A DNA stretch of 64,000 nucleotides, from NCBI GenBank assembly GCA_037501455.1, contig CM074858.1, forward strand, positions 96,444,001 through 96,508,000, in the 5' to 3' direction. The stretch comes from Lantana camara. Taxonomy: Eukaryota; Streptophyta; Magnoliopsida; Lamiales; Verbenaceae. Made by a program: the position numbers and the translations under genes. The notes beneath the pieces are model-generated. The model had not been told where the DNA came from and did no database searches. It saw nothing but the letters and a program-made list of their open reading frames with translations. Positions 45,674 to 56,572 of this stretch are shown here, piece by piece; position 1 is the first letter of the stretch; every line of letters begins with the position of its first letter.

Positions 45674-48600
45674 TGTAACGCCCCACTTCTCCGGAATAGA
45701 ACAAGACATCGTTACGTGTGACTTTTGGAGTTACGAGTTTTATTTACTAATTTATGATTTCGTATTTTATCGAACTTAATTGCTTCTTTATGAAACTGTG
45801 AGGCCTTTGCATGATTTAAGAAAAAAATCAAGAGGATTTAATTGAATTTTGTTTAGAAATTAGGGGGGTTAATTGCTTAAAATAACTTTCCGAGGGACTT
45901 GATTGTGAATAAATAAAAAAAAATTGGGCAGACTAATTTACAGCACTACACGTATCATGCCTCCTAAGCCTCCATCTTTCATTTTTTGAATTCAGATTAG
46001 AACAAAAGAGCTGCCTTTTTTCATTATTCCTATACACATCCAATTCATTTTTCCTCTCTTACTATTGAAGAACAAGAAACATTCAGCCCGTAAGTATTAT
46101 AAGCAACAACTCCATCGTCACCTTCCTCTTCCCTTTGCTTCGTGCCGCCGAGACCACCATCACCGAACTCCATCTTCATCACCTCATCGAGTGCGCCACC
46201 TCCATCCGTTCTTTTCTTTCTTGAATTCCAGCGACAACAAGGTAAAGGCAGCAATATTAATTCTCTTTCTTTTCTTTAAAAAAGGGTGACTGTGATTCTT
46301 TAACCATACAAGTAGTCTGATTATTTGGAATTCTTGCAAATTATGATAAGATTGAAGCTTGAGATAGAGATATATACTTGCATATGGTAGGACTAGATTG
46401 GGAGATAGATTCCTTGATGAATTCATGACTTCGGTTTCTTTAAATACTGAGATGATGAACGAGTTGATGAACTCTGTGATTCTGATAATTTGGAAAGCCT
46501 GGATTATTGGTTCGTTTAACTGTTTATATGCTTAGGAGAGATATAGTTTTCTTTTGGCATGAGTTCTTGGTTTTTTATTTATGTGAGAGCATGTCTGTGC
46601 AGATTTCAAATGTAAATTCCGAGCTCGTGTGATGCCGTTTTCAAAAACTGTTTTAACTGGAGATTAATAACATATTAAAGTACATATCTGCCAAATTTCG
46701 TAATTTTCCGAGCCCGTTTGATACCTCGAAAAAATCCCGAAAGTTGCCGCAGTCCCCTGTTTTTGCCCTGTTTTCTGATCTGGAACAGCAGCTGAGCAGA
46801 GGGACTAAACCTTCGAATTTTGCAAAACCGTTTTACAGAGGAGTACCTATATGTGTTGGGAATATACCTATTAAGTTTCAGAATTTTCCGACTTCGTTTG
46901 ATGTGGTAAACAGACCGGTCTTTGAAAGGTGTCGCTGCAGCCAAGTTGTTGTATTGTCCGAACTTTGACAGCTTATACGCAGAGAATTCCGACGTAAATT
47001 TTGAACTCATACGACCTCGGTTTTCAAAAATGTTTTAGCTGGGTATTCCTAGTATATTAAGGTTTATGTACGTCAAATTTTATTTTAATCCGAGTCCATT
47101 TGATACCCGAGAAAAATTCAAAACGACTCAGCTGTCCCTTGTTTTCTGGTCTGGATTAACAGCTTGAAAAGAGTGATCAAATGTATGAATTTCTAAAAAC
47201 TGTTTTACAGGGGTACTTATGAATGTATCTAGTATATCCCCGTAAACTTTCAGATTAATCCGACTTCATTTGATAGGGTAACAGTAAACTTTTTGGAAAT
47301 GTGTTTCTGCAGCGTTAATTCTGTTTCTCATCACTTTTGCTCTGAAATCTGTAATTTTACAGAAACAATTAGGGGTTGAGACCTATACCATTTGAAAGAC
47401 ATGGTTGTCTAGTTTACTAGGAATTTTACGGTTTGTTAAAATACCATCCGAGCAATAAGTTATGACGAATTTTCTACAACGTGTGCATGAATAAAGTTTC
47501 TGCATAAATGTTCCTGCATGGATGTTGCATGAACTCTACTATAATGTTTTCCCTCGCTCATTTCCATGGTTTTTGTAGTACATATTCCAAATTTCCAGCC
47601 ACATAAATGTTACCTTGCACATGATATGGCACGATACATGTTTAATTGAATTACGTGGCATTAATCATACATATAAACATGCTCATGCCATTTTATGACT
47701 TTTATTACATCTTATCCCATCTCATGACATTGCAACACATTGCCGAGCGTCTATACTTGGTTTTACTAAGTCTAATTGTATTGGTAATCGTCACTTGTCT
47801 AGGTGATCCCCCTAAGGACCCGGTGGTCTAGTTACTTTGTCCTGTCTCTTCCTTTTGTCGACGTTATCCAGGTGAGGTTTATCTTCTTGCTGTAACCAAT
47901 AACCTAAACCTGTATGGCCTTCATGATTTGAATCGTTTACCCGCATGTGAAATGTATATATAACTATATAACCCTATATTTAGTAAGTACGTGATTGTCT
48001 ACCGATTTAATGTTATTTGAAAACTAATTTCCAAGTACTAAATGGGTTATAGATATATTCTCCGGCGTGTGTTCATGCTCTTGAGAAAGACTTTGATAGA
48101 AAATGAAAATAGTTTCCACGCATTGCATGATCCGAGCTCTTGTTATTGATTGATTGGCCCCAATAGCATGGTTCTATTGGGAAGGGATCCGAGGCAACGT
48201 GTACGAGGGAATCCGGGAAGGTATCGGGCCGACGGTGAACCTTAATCGCGACCTCTACGGGGGCACGTATTATCATCGGAGGTTGGTGGTATTGCGTGTC
48301 TACTGTGCCGGTACGCCGAAGGAGCATAGTACTGAAATGGGCTATGACTCGTCTGGACTATTGGACGGTTGGGGCTGATCAACCCTTTCCGTTACCAGGT
48401 GTCGTGGATGGTTTATTGTTATTGTTATTGTTATTGATTGATTGTGGAGTAAAGGTTGGAGAACGGTATTGCTCGGTACCGATTGATCGATTGAAACCCT
48501 TAATCCGATATACGTCATGGACTTTGAAAGGAAATGATTGTCTTGTTCTTGAAATTGAGACTATATCGGATCGAGGGGTTGTGTTTATCTTGCATTGCAT

Positions 48601-49141
48601 CTCTCTCTCTTGCATTGAATATATCTCGTATATTGTTACTGCCTCACCAGTCACTCGACTGACCCTCTCCTTCTCTCTTTCTTGTTACCCTATTGGTTGC
48701 AGGTTGGAGTCAGCTAGGCGGCGTTCGAGTCATGTCTTTTGTCATTTTGAGTCCGTCTAGGATTATCTTTTGTCGCTTGTATTTTACCGGCCTGTATGTA
48801 TATGCGTATTGTTACCTCTCGTTCCAACTTTTGATACTTGTGACTAGTGTGCTTAGTGTATTACCTTACTTTAGCCGTGAGCTTTATCTCCGTATTCTGT
48901 GATCGAATTGAAAATTGCATGTTTTAAATAATGTCGGCTCGTGGTCATTATATGTTGAAGGACTTAATTCGCTTCCGCTATCGCATGCTCTCTGACGACT
49001 GTTTGTCTAGTGCCGCCTAGCTAGGTGTGGTCTTGAGTGTCTCCCGTTCGCTAGCGCTTGACATGTATATGGATTGCCCATTTCATATACGTGTTGGGTT
49101 CTAGTGCGGGGGATGTGATAGCTCACGCTCGGGGCGTCACA
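45674..49141 (+). repeat. Solo LTR, Tekay/Del-like gypsy
   Basis: Starts TGTAACGCCCC and ends GGGGCGTCACA, flanked by GCCCA on both sides (45669-45673, 49142-49146). 3468 bp, no PBS or coding DNA after it, so it is the product of LTR-LTR recombination. The paired ends are typical of Tekay/Del LTRs; lineage is inference. A TTATTG-type microsatellite sits at about 48413-48440. The strand follows the TGTAACGCCCC end. Confidence 0.78.
46615..47310 (+). repeat. Four degenerate ~190-bp modules in the solo LTR
   Basis: Starts near 46615, 46811, 47021 and 47189. Each has an AAAACTGTTTTA-like phrase, then about 70 bp later CCGA plus TTTGATA. They are strongly diverged, with alternate modules more alike. 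Confidence 0.6.
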
Positions 49142-49146
49142 GCCCA

Positions 49147-49501
49147 TCATTTGTATGTTTATATTTTATTCCGTGACATTCGTGTTTGAATGTTTAATTT
49201 GATCTTTGGATCAGGAATAATTGGTTGTACTTTTTGGGTTTTGTTGATTTATATACGAGGGCGGGGTATCCGTAAAAACTATACGGCTCTTAGAAAAGAA
49301 GTGTATTATTAAAATAATAAAATTTGGATTTGAACTAATTCATATATTCTTTTTTATTAAATATGTATGTATAGATTGTTTTATATCCTTTTAAGAGCTA
49401 GCCGATCGCACTATTTTCTTAGTTCATAGCTTATTTAATTTTGATCTTCGTATTCAATAATTAGAAATTTGCAATTTGGTCCTTGATATTTTTGAAATTT
49501 A
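49147..49501. other. Interval without a gene
   Basis: AT-rich flank between the solo LTR and gypsy-2. Nothing recognised. It continues at 61955 once gypsy-2 is removed. Confidence 0.65.
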
Positions 49502-49506
49502 ACTAT

Positions 49507-50350
49507 TGATGAGGCCTGAAAATCACTCTCGAATCAGAGCCGTCCACGTGGCCGCACACCGCTGACTAATACCCTGACGCTCGCCTTGGTGGGCTCATGG
49601 GCCTTCACGCCGCTCAATTGCCAGCTAATGTCATCCATCAGTCAGCGGATGACCATTCGGACCGAGGGCCCTAACCAATGGGTTTGACGCTCGTACAGCG
49701 GCCCTCGAGGTTATCCTTCACAGGGAAGCACCCACATGTGGGCCCCACTAATACGCTCGGTATTCCGACGCTCAAGGATCATATATCGCGAGGAGGCCAC
49801 CCATGCATTCTTCGAGCGTCACCAACGTTCGGGCATATCCATGCCCCGTTTCGCTGGATCCGAACCTCGGCAAAAAGAATCTTAGGCCCATCCCCCGCGT
49901 AACCCTCGTCAACAACCTCTGACACAAAAGTACTGTGCACCGCGCACCTGACACGCCGTCACCCTTTTCAGGGATGTCATTCTCACTCCACCAAAGTCTG
50001 ACGCGTATTAGGGCAACACAGGTTTGGGACCACATGGTCAATTTACCCATCTACCCCCATCCCTAACATATAAATAGGAGAGAAGCCATGCATTCTCTCC
50101 CAAGTGATCATCTGCATACTAAACCACACACACCGTTCTGGGCATTTTCTCGTTAATCTTCTCAAGCTTTTCATTTCGCCACAGTAACACTACCTTTGTA
50201 GCTTGCACACTTGGTGTTATCCTAGCTGGAAGAACCCACGCTCAAAAGGAAACCCAGATCCTGAGGCTCTCACGCCTGTGATGGTCTTTCCCTTTTCAAA
50301 CAAATTCTAAAGTGTTGTTGCATTAGGAAACTCAGATTCCTGCACCATCA
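49507..50350 (+). repeat. Gypsy-2 5' LTR
   Basis: TGATGAGGCC to CACCATCA. TATA box at 50069. Contains repeated ACGCTC/GAGCGT motifs upstream of it. Confidence 0.96.
50069..50077 (+). promoter_or_regulatory. TATA box of gypsy-2 LTR
   Basis: CTAACATATAAATAGGAGAG, same context as gypsy-1. Confidence 0.75.
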
Positions 50351-50354
50351 TTTT

Positions 50355-50372
50355 TGGCGCCGTCTGTGGGAA
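50355..50372 (+). other. Gypsy-2 primer binding site
   Basis: TGGCGCCGTCTGTGGGAA, four bases after the LTR, tRNA-Asp-like over the first nine bases. Confidence 0.82.
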
Positions 50373-50449
50373 ACCATCACCAACTTCTTTGGTATTGCCA
50401 TTTTCTTCCTCTGAAAGCTAGTTGAAGAGTAACACCTAAGTCTTGAATC

Positions 50450-53400
50450 ATGGTTACTGCCACAAGATCTGGAACTCTAGGGAACAGGGGGGGTCTTCCT
50501 CCCCCCAATGGAGAAAACGCTGAGAGCCCTGCTCTCGCCGGAGGGGCACCGCCCCTTGTGGCGGGAAACGTTGACGCCACTGCACCCCTCCCAACTGGAA
50601 ACGAAACGGGAGGATCAGGTTCCAATCCTCCCCCCCCAACTTTCTCTCCAAGTGTCCCTGCCTCCCATCTCGGCGTATATCCTATGGCCATGCCGCCGCC
50701 AGGATACGCGCTCACGCAGCCCGGAGTAATGCCTGGAACAACGCCGGGAATGATACCTTTGGTCCCTCCATATCAAGTGGGGACACTGAACCTCCCCCTG
50801 GCAGTGCCAAGAGAAATACAGGGGGTGGAGATGCCCCAACTCACTACACAACAACTTCAGGCGTTGTACGCGCAGTGCGAGAGCCAAGCTGTACAGAATG
50901 CCTGGGAGCACTTCACTATGGCTTATTTCCCTTCATACGCTGGCGCTCGGATAGCACCACCCTTGGGCGGGCTCCCTGCACATCCTTTGACAATGGCCCA
51001 AAATGCTCTACGGGCACAGCAACCTCCCCCACTTGCTCCGAACCAAGAAAATGAAGCCCCACCGAGGGTCCAGCAAGAACGGCCCGTTGATGGAGATGAT
51101 AGGGCTCCTCGAAATGAGGTGGCCGGAAATGATGAAGAGGTCCAGTCAAGGGCCACCAGGAGGGCAAACCGCAGAAATGTCGGTGACCCTCAGCTAGCAG
51201 CGGTGCAAGACCAAATTCGAGGGCTACAAAACGTGGTAGAGCAGCTCTCTCGAGCACGGTCTCACGCCCCCCGTGAGGGGGACGAGAGGTCCAAGGCCAG
51301 AGACGTTCGACGACCACGTAGCCCCGTTTCCCACCGAAGGAGAGAAGCCAGCTATGAAGACCCCGACGAGCGAGATTATCGGATCATGGCAGGCGATTCC
51401 CCTCTCGTCGAGGAAGTCCTAATGACCCGCGCAGGGAAGGGTAAAATTCCCTCATCAGTCAACAGATACGATGGAACTACGGATCCATCCGAGCATCTGG
51501 ACCATTTCGTGCACCTGATGCACCTCTACGACCATCCAGACAACTACTGGGCCAAGGTGTTTGTCACCTCCCTCACAGGAATGGCCCAAGAATGGTACAA
51601 AAAGCTCCCCCCACGCTCAATCCGAGGGTACTATGACCTGACGGATGCTTTTGTCAGCCACTTCAATTCGCTGAAAGCACCGGCCCCGGCTGCGACCGCT
51701 CTTTATAGCCTGGTCCAAGGGCCGAGCGAGACTCTTCGATCCTTCATGGGGAGGTTCAACAAAGAGATTTTGCTGGTAGAAAAACCCTCAATGGACTTTT
51801 TGAGGCACGTGCTGTTCGGTGCCATCAACATGAAGCATTACGTCAGCAAAGAGTTTGTGGAGGAAGTGGCCAAGAAAAAGCCGCGCTCGTTGATGGAAAT
51901 TCGGGAGATTGCAGACTCTTTCTTTACCCTCGAGGATATGTATATAGCGAGGGAGCGGAAGATGGCGAATGCCCCTCGCCCCATCAGAAACCCCGAGGAC
52001 AGAGTGGAGCCCAACAGGAGTCACCGCCGTAGCCCGATCCCCGCTCGTCGTCATTCCTCTCCCCCGCGGAGGCTCGAGCGTGTCCCCCTCAATCGCCCAA
52101 TTGCCGAAGTATATTCTCTGGCGGACCAGAAGCTGTTTAAAAGGCCGCCCAAGCTAAGAGAGACCGAGGCGCAGAAACGCTCGGGAAAATACTGCGCTTT
52201 CCACAAGCAGAAGGGGCATGATACTAATGAATGCCGCCACCTGGAGAAAGAAATTCAGCGGTTGATCGCCGGGGGGCATCTCAAAGAATTTGTGAAAGTA
52301 CTAGAGGGGTACGATGAGCATTGCCAAGCGCTCGAAAGAAGAAGAAGCCGCTCACGCTCCCGAAGTCCTCGTCGCCAGCGCCCTGAGACCAGCGAGCGCA
52401 ATAAGGGGAAGGGGGTGGATATGGACAACCAGCCCTTTGCGGTCATTCATATGATCGCAGGTGGACCCTCGGGAGGTGACTCCAATGCTTCCCGCCGCCG
52501 CCATGTACGGAGCTATAACCAAAGCCCGGCGCTCCCTCGCTCAGTGCTCTCTGTGGACAGCTCATCGCGCTCAAAGGAGGATGATGTTATAGGGTTTACC
52601 GAGAAAGATCTTGAACACATTGTAACACCCCATGGGATGGGAAAAACCTCTGACTGTCCCATGGTGGTTAGTTTAGACGTTCATAACCACACTGTAAAGA
52701 GGGTCTTATTTGATAGTGGAAGCTCTGTGAACGTTCTCCCTTACTCAACGTTTCAACAAATGAATATAACAAACATCCCCCTCGAGCCTCTCAGAACTGC
52801 CCTCGTAGGGTTTGGAGGCTCTGAGATCGTCCCTCGCGGACAGATTCGCTTGGCCACCTCTTTTGGTCGCGCCCCACAGCGAAAAACTCTGAGCGTCCTC
52901 TACACCATCGTCGAGGTGGATCTTCCTTACAACATCATCATTGGGCGCCCAGCCCTCGTGGATTTCAAGGCTGTAATTTCCACCTATCATCAAAAGGTCA
53001 AGTTCCCAACCCCCGAGGGTACCGGAGAAATTCTGTACAACGTCAAAGAAGCTTGGGAATGCTATATACTTTCGCTTCGGAGCCACAAGCCCAAACAATC
53101 CATTCAACCTGGGTCTACTAAGAAATCTGTTGATTTCCCAGAGTTAAATGAAGATGGCCCTGAGCGCAAAAGAGCCAAGCTGAACCGAAAGAAGAATAAA
53201 AAGAAGACAGCTGGAGACGTTCAGTGCTCGGAGAGTGGGCCACCGGGGGCCGTCGAAGGTTCTTCCTCAGAAAACGAGGGTGATGAGCCCAAGAATACTC
53301 TCACTGGAAAGAAACGAGCGTTAGAAGCACCGAGGCCGGAGGTTCGGATTGAACCCACTGAGGAGTTTTTGACCGTCGAATTGGAGCCTGGAAATCCAGA

Positions 53401-56400
53401 TAAAACAACCCAGATTGGCTCGAGCCTGGATGGGCCCTCGCAAGTTTTGATGATCGATTTCCTAAGGGAGAATCTTGACGTTTTTGCGTGGAAAGCTTCT
53501 GACCTCACCGGAATAGATCCGAGCGTCATTGTCCACAGGTTGAACGTGGATCCAACCTTCAAGCCCATCAAACAGAAGAAGAGGGACGTTCATGGATTCA
53601 GGAAACGGGTCATCGAAGAAGAGGTTAATAAATTGCTTGATGCTCAGTATATTGAGGAGATCTTATATCCGGAATGGCTCTGCAATGTGGTGCTCGTTCC
53701 AAAGAGCGCCAATAAGTGGCGCATGTGCAACGACTTCACAGATCTTAACAAAGCGTGCCCAAAAGATCATTACCCACTACCGAGGATCGATCAGTTGGTA
53801 GATTCTACAGCCGGATGTGAACTCATGAGTATGATGGACGCCTTTCAAGGATATTATCAAATCTTCATGGCGCCCGAGGATCGCCCCAAGACTGCGTTTG
53901 TTGTGCATTTAGGTGTTTACTGTTTCAAAGTCATGCCCTTCGGGCTCAAAAACGCGGGAGCGACTTATCAACGCCTTGTCAATAGGATGTTCGAGCGCGA
54001 GATTGGAAAATCTATGGAGGTATATGTGGATGATATGATAGTCAAGAGTGAGCGCCAACACTCCCATCTGGAAGATCTCAAGCAGACTTTCGACATCCTT
54101 CGTCGCTACGGAATGAAGTTGAATCCCTCAAAATGCACCTTTGGCGTTCGAGGAGGTAAGTTCCTGGGATACATGGTTAGTCAACGTGGCATAGAGGCAA
54201 ACCCCGAGAAGATTAGAGCCATCCTGGACATACCCTCCCCTCGTAATCTGAGAGAGGTCCAGGTGCTCGTGGGAAAGATCATTTCACTAAATAGGTTCAT
54301 CTCCCGCTCAGCGGACCGGAACTTGCCCTTCTTTAAAATTTTGCGCAACGCTCGAAACTTTTCCTGGAACGAGGATTGCGAAAAGGCCTTACAGAGCATG
54401 AAACAGTACTTGACGAGCGCGCCTCTGCTGACCAAACCGGTCCCGGGGGAAAACCTGTTTGTCTATCTATCAGTTTCTTTAGAAGCCACGAGCGCTGTCC
54501 TCGTAGCAATCCGCGAGCGTAAGCATATGCCGGTATATTACCTGAGCAAAACTCTACAGGGGGCTGAGAAAAGATACATGGAAATTGAGAAATTTGCCTT
54601 TGCGCTCGTTAACGCATCCCGAAGGTTGAGGCCATATTTTCAAGCTCACTCCATCACAGTGCTTACAGATCAACCACTCAAGCAAGTGTTATCCAAACCG
54701 GATGTTTCGGGAAGGTTAATTAAGTGGGCAATTGAACTCAGTCAGTTTGATATCTCCTTCGAGCCTCGTACAGCCATCCAGGCTCAGGCCGTGGCCGATC
54801 TATTGGTAGAACGTTTCAATTTGGAGAGTGGGTCACCGGCGGACGAAGGTTTATGGCTTTTGCACACAGATGGCTCCTCGACCTCACAAGGGGGGGGTGC
54901 CGGGGTGACCCTCAGGGATCCCCTAGGAGCAGAAGTTGACTACGCAATCAAACTGGCATTTCAAGTCACCAACAACGAAGCTGAATATGAGGCCCTCATC
55001 CAAGGGCTCAGGATTGCGCTCCAAAATGGGGCCGCTCTTGTCACAGCATATGTTGATTCGCAGTTGATCGCGAGTCAAATTGATGGTAGTTATGAGGCTC
55101 GAGAAGCCACCATGGCACGGTACCTATCGAGCGCCAAGGAGGAGATAGCGAAGTTCAAGGAATTCCATCTTTTGCAAGTTCCGAGGGCGGAAAACGAACA
55201 CGCTGACGCTCTTTCGAAGTTTGCATCCGCCCTAGACGGCCATAATGAGCGCGCTGTTACATTTTTGAGAACGGAGGAGCCGCTGATAAGTAAAGGGGAA
55301 CCTTCAAAAGAAGTGCACATGATTGACCCCTCCGAGCCTTGCTGGCTTGACGAAATTGTCAGATTCCTACGGGACAGAACATGCCCGAGCGACAAAGTTG
55401 AAGCTCGGAAGATCAAAAGCAAGGCCCCTCGTTTCTCATTGGATACTGAGGGTAGATTGTTCAAGCGATCCTTCCAGGGCCCGCCGTTGAGATGTTTGAG
55501 ACCCTCGCAAGCTAAAGAAGTTTTAGAGCATGTACACAGTGGAAGTTGTGGAAACCACTCGGGCGGACGAATCTTGGCGAAGAAAATCTTAAGAAGTGGA
55601 TTTTATTGGCCCTCGGTATTGCAGGATGCCATTAAATATTCCAAGAAGTGTCCCAAGTGCCAGTTCCATTCCAACACTCCTCAGCTACCGGCAGCTCAAA
55701 TGATTCCTATCGATGTTTCATGGCCCTTTGATCAATGGGGCATTGATATCGTGGGACCTCTCCCAATGGCGGTCGGGCAAAAGAAGTTCGTAATCCTTGC
55801 TGTGGATTATTTCACCAAATGGGCTGAGGCAGAAGCGGTCGCTAAGATAACGTTCAAGGTTGTAAGGGATTTCATTTGGAAGAATATCATCTGCAGATAC
55901 GGCATCCCGAGGGTGCTCATTTCAGATAACGGTTCCCAGTTTATCGCTGCGGACACGCGGGATTGGTGCTATGAATTAGAGATCGAGCAACGATTCACTT
56001 CCGTGGGTCACCCTCAAGCTAATGGTCAGGCTGAAGTGACCAACCGAACCATACTCCAGCATTTGAAAACGATGCTCGAGAGTAAGAAAGGAGAATGGGC
56101 TGAAGAGCTTCAGGGAGCTCTATGGGCTTACCGTACTACTCCACGAGCGGCAACGGGGGAAACCCCTTATTCCCTCGTGTACGGCTCCGAGGCCATGATA
56201 CCTGCGGAAATTGCACAAGAATCCGCACGCGTAGCCTATTTCGAGCCTACAGTCAACAACGCCAATAGAGCGCTCGAGTTAGATTTGCTGGATGAAATGA
56301 GGGATTCTGCGTGGGCACGTATTCACAAATACAAAGCAACCGTCGCTCGCCAGTACAATAAACGTGTTAAAGAAAGGACTTTCCAGTTAGGGGACTTGGT

Positions 56401-56572
56401 CCTCAAAAAAGTTGAAGTCTCAAAACACGTAGGTAAGTTGGACCCTAATTGGGAAGGCCCCTTCAAAGTCATTCAAGTACGAGCGAATAACACCTACTTG
56501 CTAGAAACTTTGCAAGGCGAGCGTCTTCCTAGGCCGTGGAATGCATGTAACCTTAGAAGGTTCTACGTGTAA
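50450..56572 (+). CDS. Gypsy-2 gag-pol polyprotein (2040 aa)
   Basis: One open frame starting MVTATRSGTLGN shortly after the PBS. A Pro-rich N-terminus (to about 200) is followed by the gag core (FVTSLTGMAQEWYKKLPP at about 375) and a zinc-knuckle variant C582-X2-H-X4-H-X4-C595. An Arg/Ser-rich patch (RRRSRSRSRSPRRQR) follows at about 630. Protease DSG is 755-757. RT spans about 1080-1330, YVDD 1192-1195. The first RNase H (about 1340-1420) lacks its first Asp (YLSVSLEATSAVL). The second RNase H has D1474, E1512, D1536, D1586. Integrase has an HHCC finger (about 1694-1735) and D1766, D1826, E1862 (D,D35E spacing), then a C-terminus without chromodomain. gag and pol are fused with no frameshift or stop between them. 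It provides all proteins for particle formation, reverse transcription and insertion. Confidence 0.97.
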   Translation: MVTATRSGTLGNRGGLPPPNGENAESPALAGGAPPLVAGNVDATAPLPTGNETGGSGSNPPPPTFSPSVPASHLGVYPMAMPPPGYALTQPGVMPGTTPGMIPLVPPYQVGTLNLPLAVPREIQGVEMPQLTTQQLQALYAQCESQAVQNAWEHFTMAYFPSYAGARIAPPLGGLPAHPLTMAQNALRAQQPPPLAPNQENEAPPRVQQERPVDGDDRAPRNEVAGNDEEVQSRATRRANRRNVGDPQLAAVQDQIRGLQNVVEQLSRARSHAPREGDERSKARDVRRPRSPVSHRRREASYEDPDERDYRIMAGDSPLVEEVLMTRAGKGKIPSSVNRYDGTTDPSEHLDHFVHLMHLYDHPDNYWAKVFVTSLTGMAQEWYKKLPPRSIRGYYDLTDAFVSHFNSLKAPAPAATALYSLVQGPSETLRSFMGRFNKEILLVEKPSMDFLRHVLFGAINMKHYVSKEFVEEVAKKKPRSLMEIREIADSFFTLEDMYIARERKMANAPRPIRNPEDRVEPNRSHRRSPIPARRHSSPPRRLERVPLNRPIAEVYSLADQKLFKRPPKLRETEAQKRSGKYCAFHKQKGHDTNECRHLEKEIQRLIAGGHLKEFVKVLEGYDEHCQALERRRSRSRSRSPRRQRPETSERNKGKGVDMDNQPFAVIHMIAGGPSGGDSNASRRRHVRSYNQSPALPRSVLSVDSSSRSKEDDVIGFTEKDLEHIVTPHGMGKTSDCPMVVSLDVHNHTVKRVLFDSGSSVNVLPYSTFQQMNITNIPLEPLRTALVGFGGSEIVPRGQIRLATSFGRAPQRKTLSVLYTIVEVDLPYNIIIGRPALVDFKAVISTYHQKVKFPTPEGTGEILYNVKEAWECYILSLRSHKPKQSIQPGSTKKSVDFPELNEDGPERKRAKLNRKKNKKKTAGDVQCSESGPPGAVEGSSSENEGDEPKNTLTGKKRALEAPRPEVRIEPTEEFLTVELEPGNPDKTTQIGSSLDGPSQVLMIDFLRENLDVFAWKASDLTGIDPSVIVHRLNVDPTFKPIKQKKRDVHGFRKRVIEEEVNKLLDAQYIEEILYPEWLCNVVLVPKSANKWRMCNDFTDLNKACPKDHYPLPRIDQLVDSTAGCELMSMMDAFQGYYQIFMAPEDRPKTAFVVHLGVYCFKVMPFGLKNAGATYQRLVNRMFEREIGKSMEVYVDDMIVKSERQHSHLEDLKQTFDILRRYGMKLNPSKCTFGVRGGKFLGYMVSQRGIEANPEKIRAILDIPSPRNLREVQVLVGKIISLNRFISRSADRNLPFFKILRNARNFSWNEDCEKALQSMKQYLTSAPLLTKPVPGENLFVYLSVSLEATSAVLVAIRERKHMPVYYLSKTLQGAEKRYMEIEKFAFALVNASRRLRPYFQAHSITVLTDQPLKQVLSKPDVSGRLIKWAIELSQFDISFEPRTAIQAQAVADLLVERFNLESGSPADEGLWLLHTDGSSTSQGGGAGVTLRDPLGAEVDYAIKLAFQVTNNEAEYEALIQGLRIALQNGAALVTAYVDSQLIASQIDGSYEAREATMARYLSSAKEEIAKFKEFHLLQVPRAENEHADALSKFASALDGHNERAVTFLRTEEPLISKGEPSKEVHMIDPSEPCWLDEIVRFLRDRTCPSDKVEARKIKSKAPRFSLDTEGRLFKRSFQGPPLRCLRPSQAKEVLEHVHSGSCGNHSGGRILAKKILRSGFYWPSVLQDAIKYSKKCPKCQFHSNTPQLPAAQMIPIDVSWPFDQWGIDIVGPLPMAVGQKKFVILAVDYFTKWAEAEAVAKITFKVVRDFIWKNIICRYGIPRVLISDNGSQFIAADTRDWCYELEIEQRFTSVGHPQANGQAEVTNRTILQHLKTMLESKKGEWAEELQGALWAYRTTPRAATGETPYSLVYGSEAMIPAEIAQESARVAYFEPTVNNANRALELDLLDEMRDSAWARIHKYKATVARQYNKRVKERTFQLGDLVLKKVEVSKHVGKLDPNWEGPFKVIQVRANNTYLLETLQGERLPRPWNACNLRRFYV

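Noticed and set aside
46065..46289. Possible host gene fragment in the solo LTR (Ser/His/Pro-rich ORFs on both strands)
   Set aside because: Lies inside LTR boundaries with a target duplication; no conserved domain and frames open on both strands.
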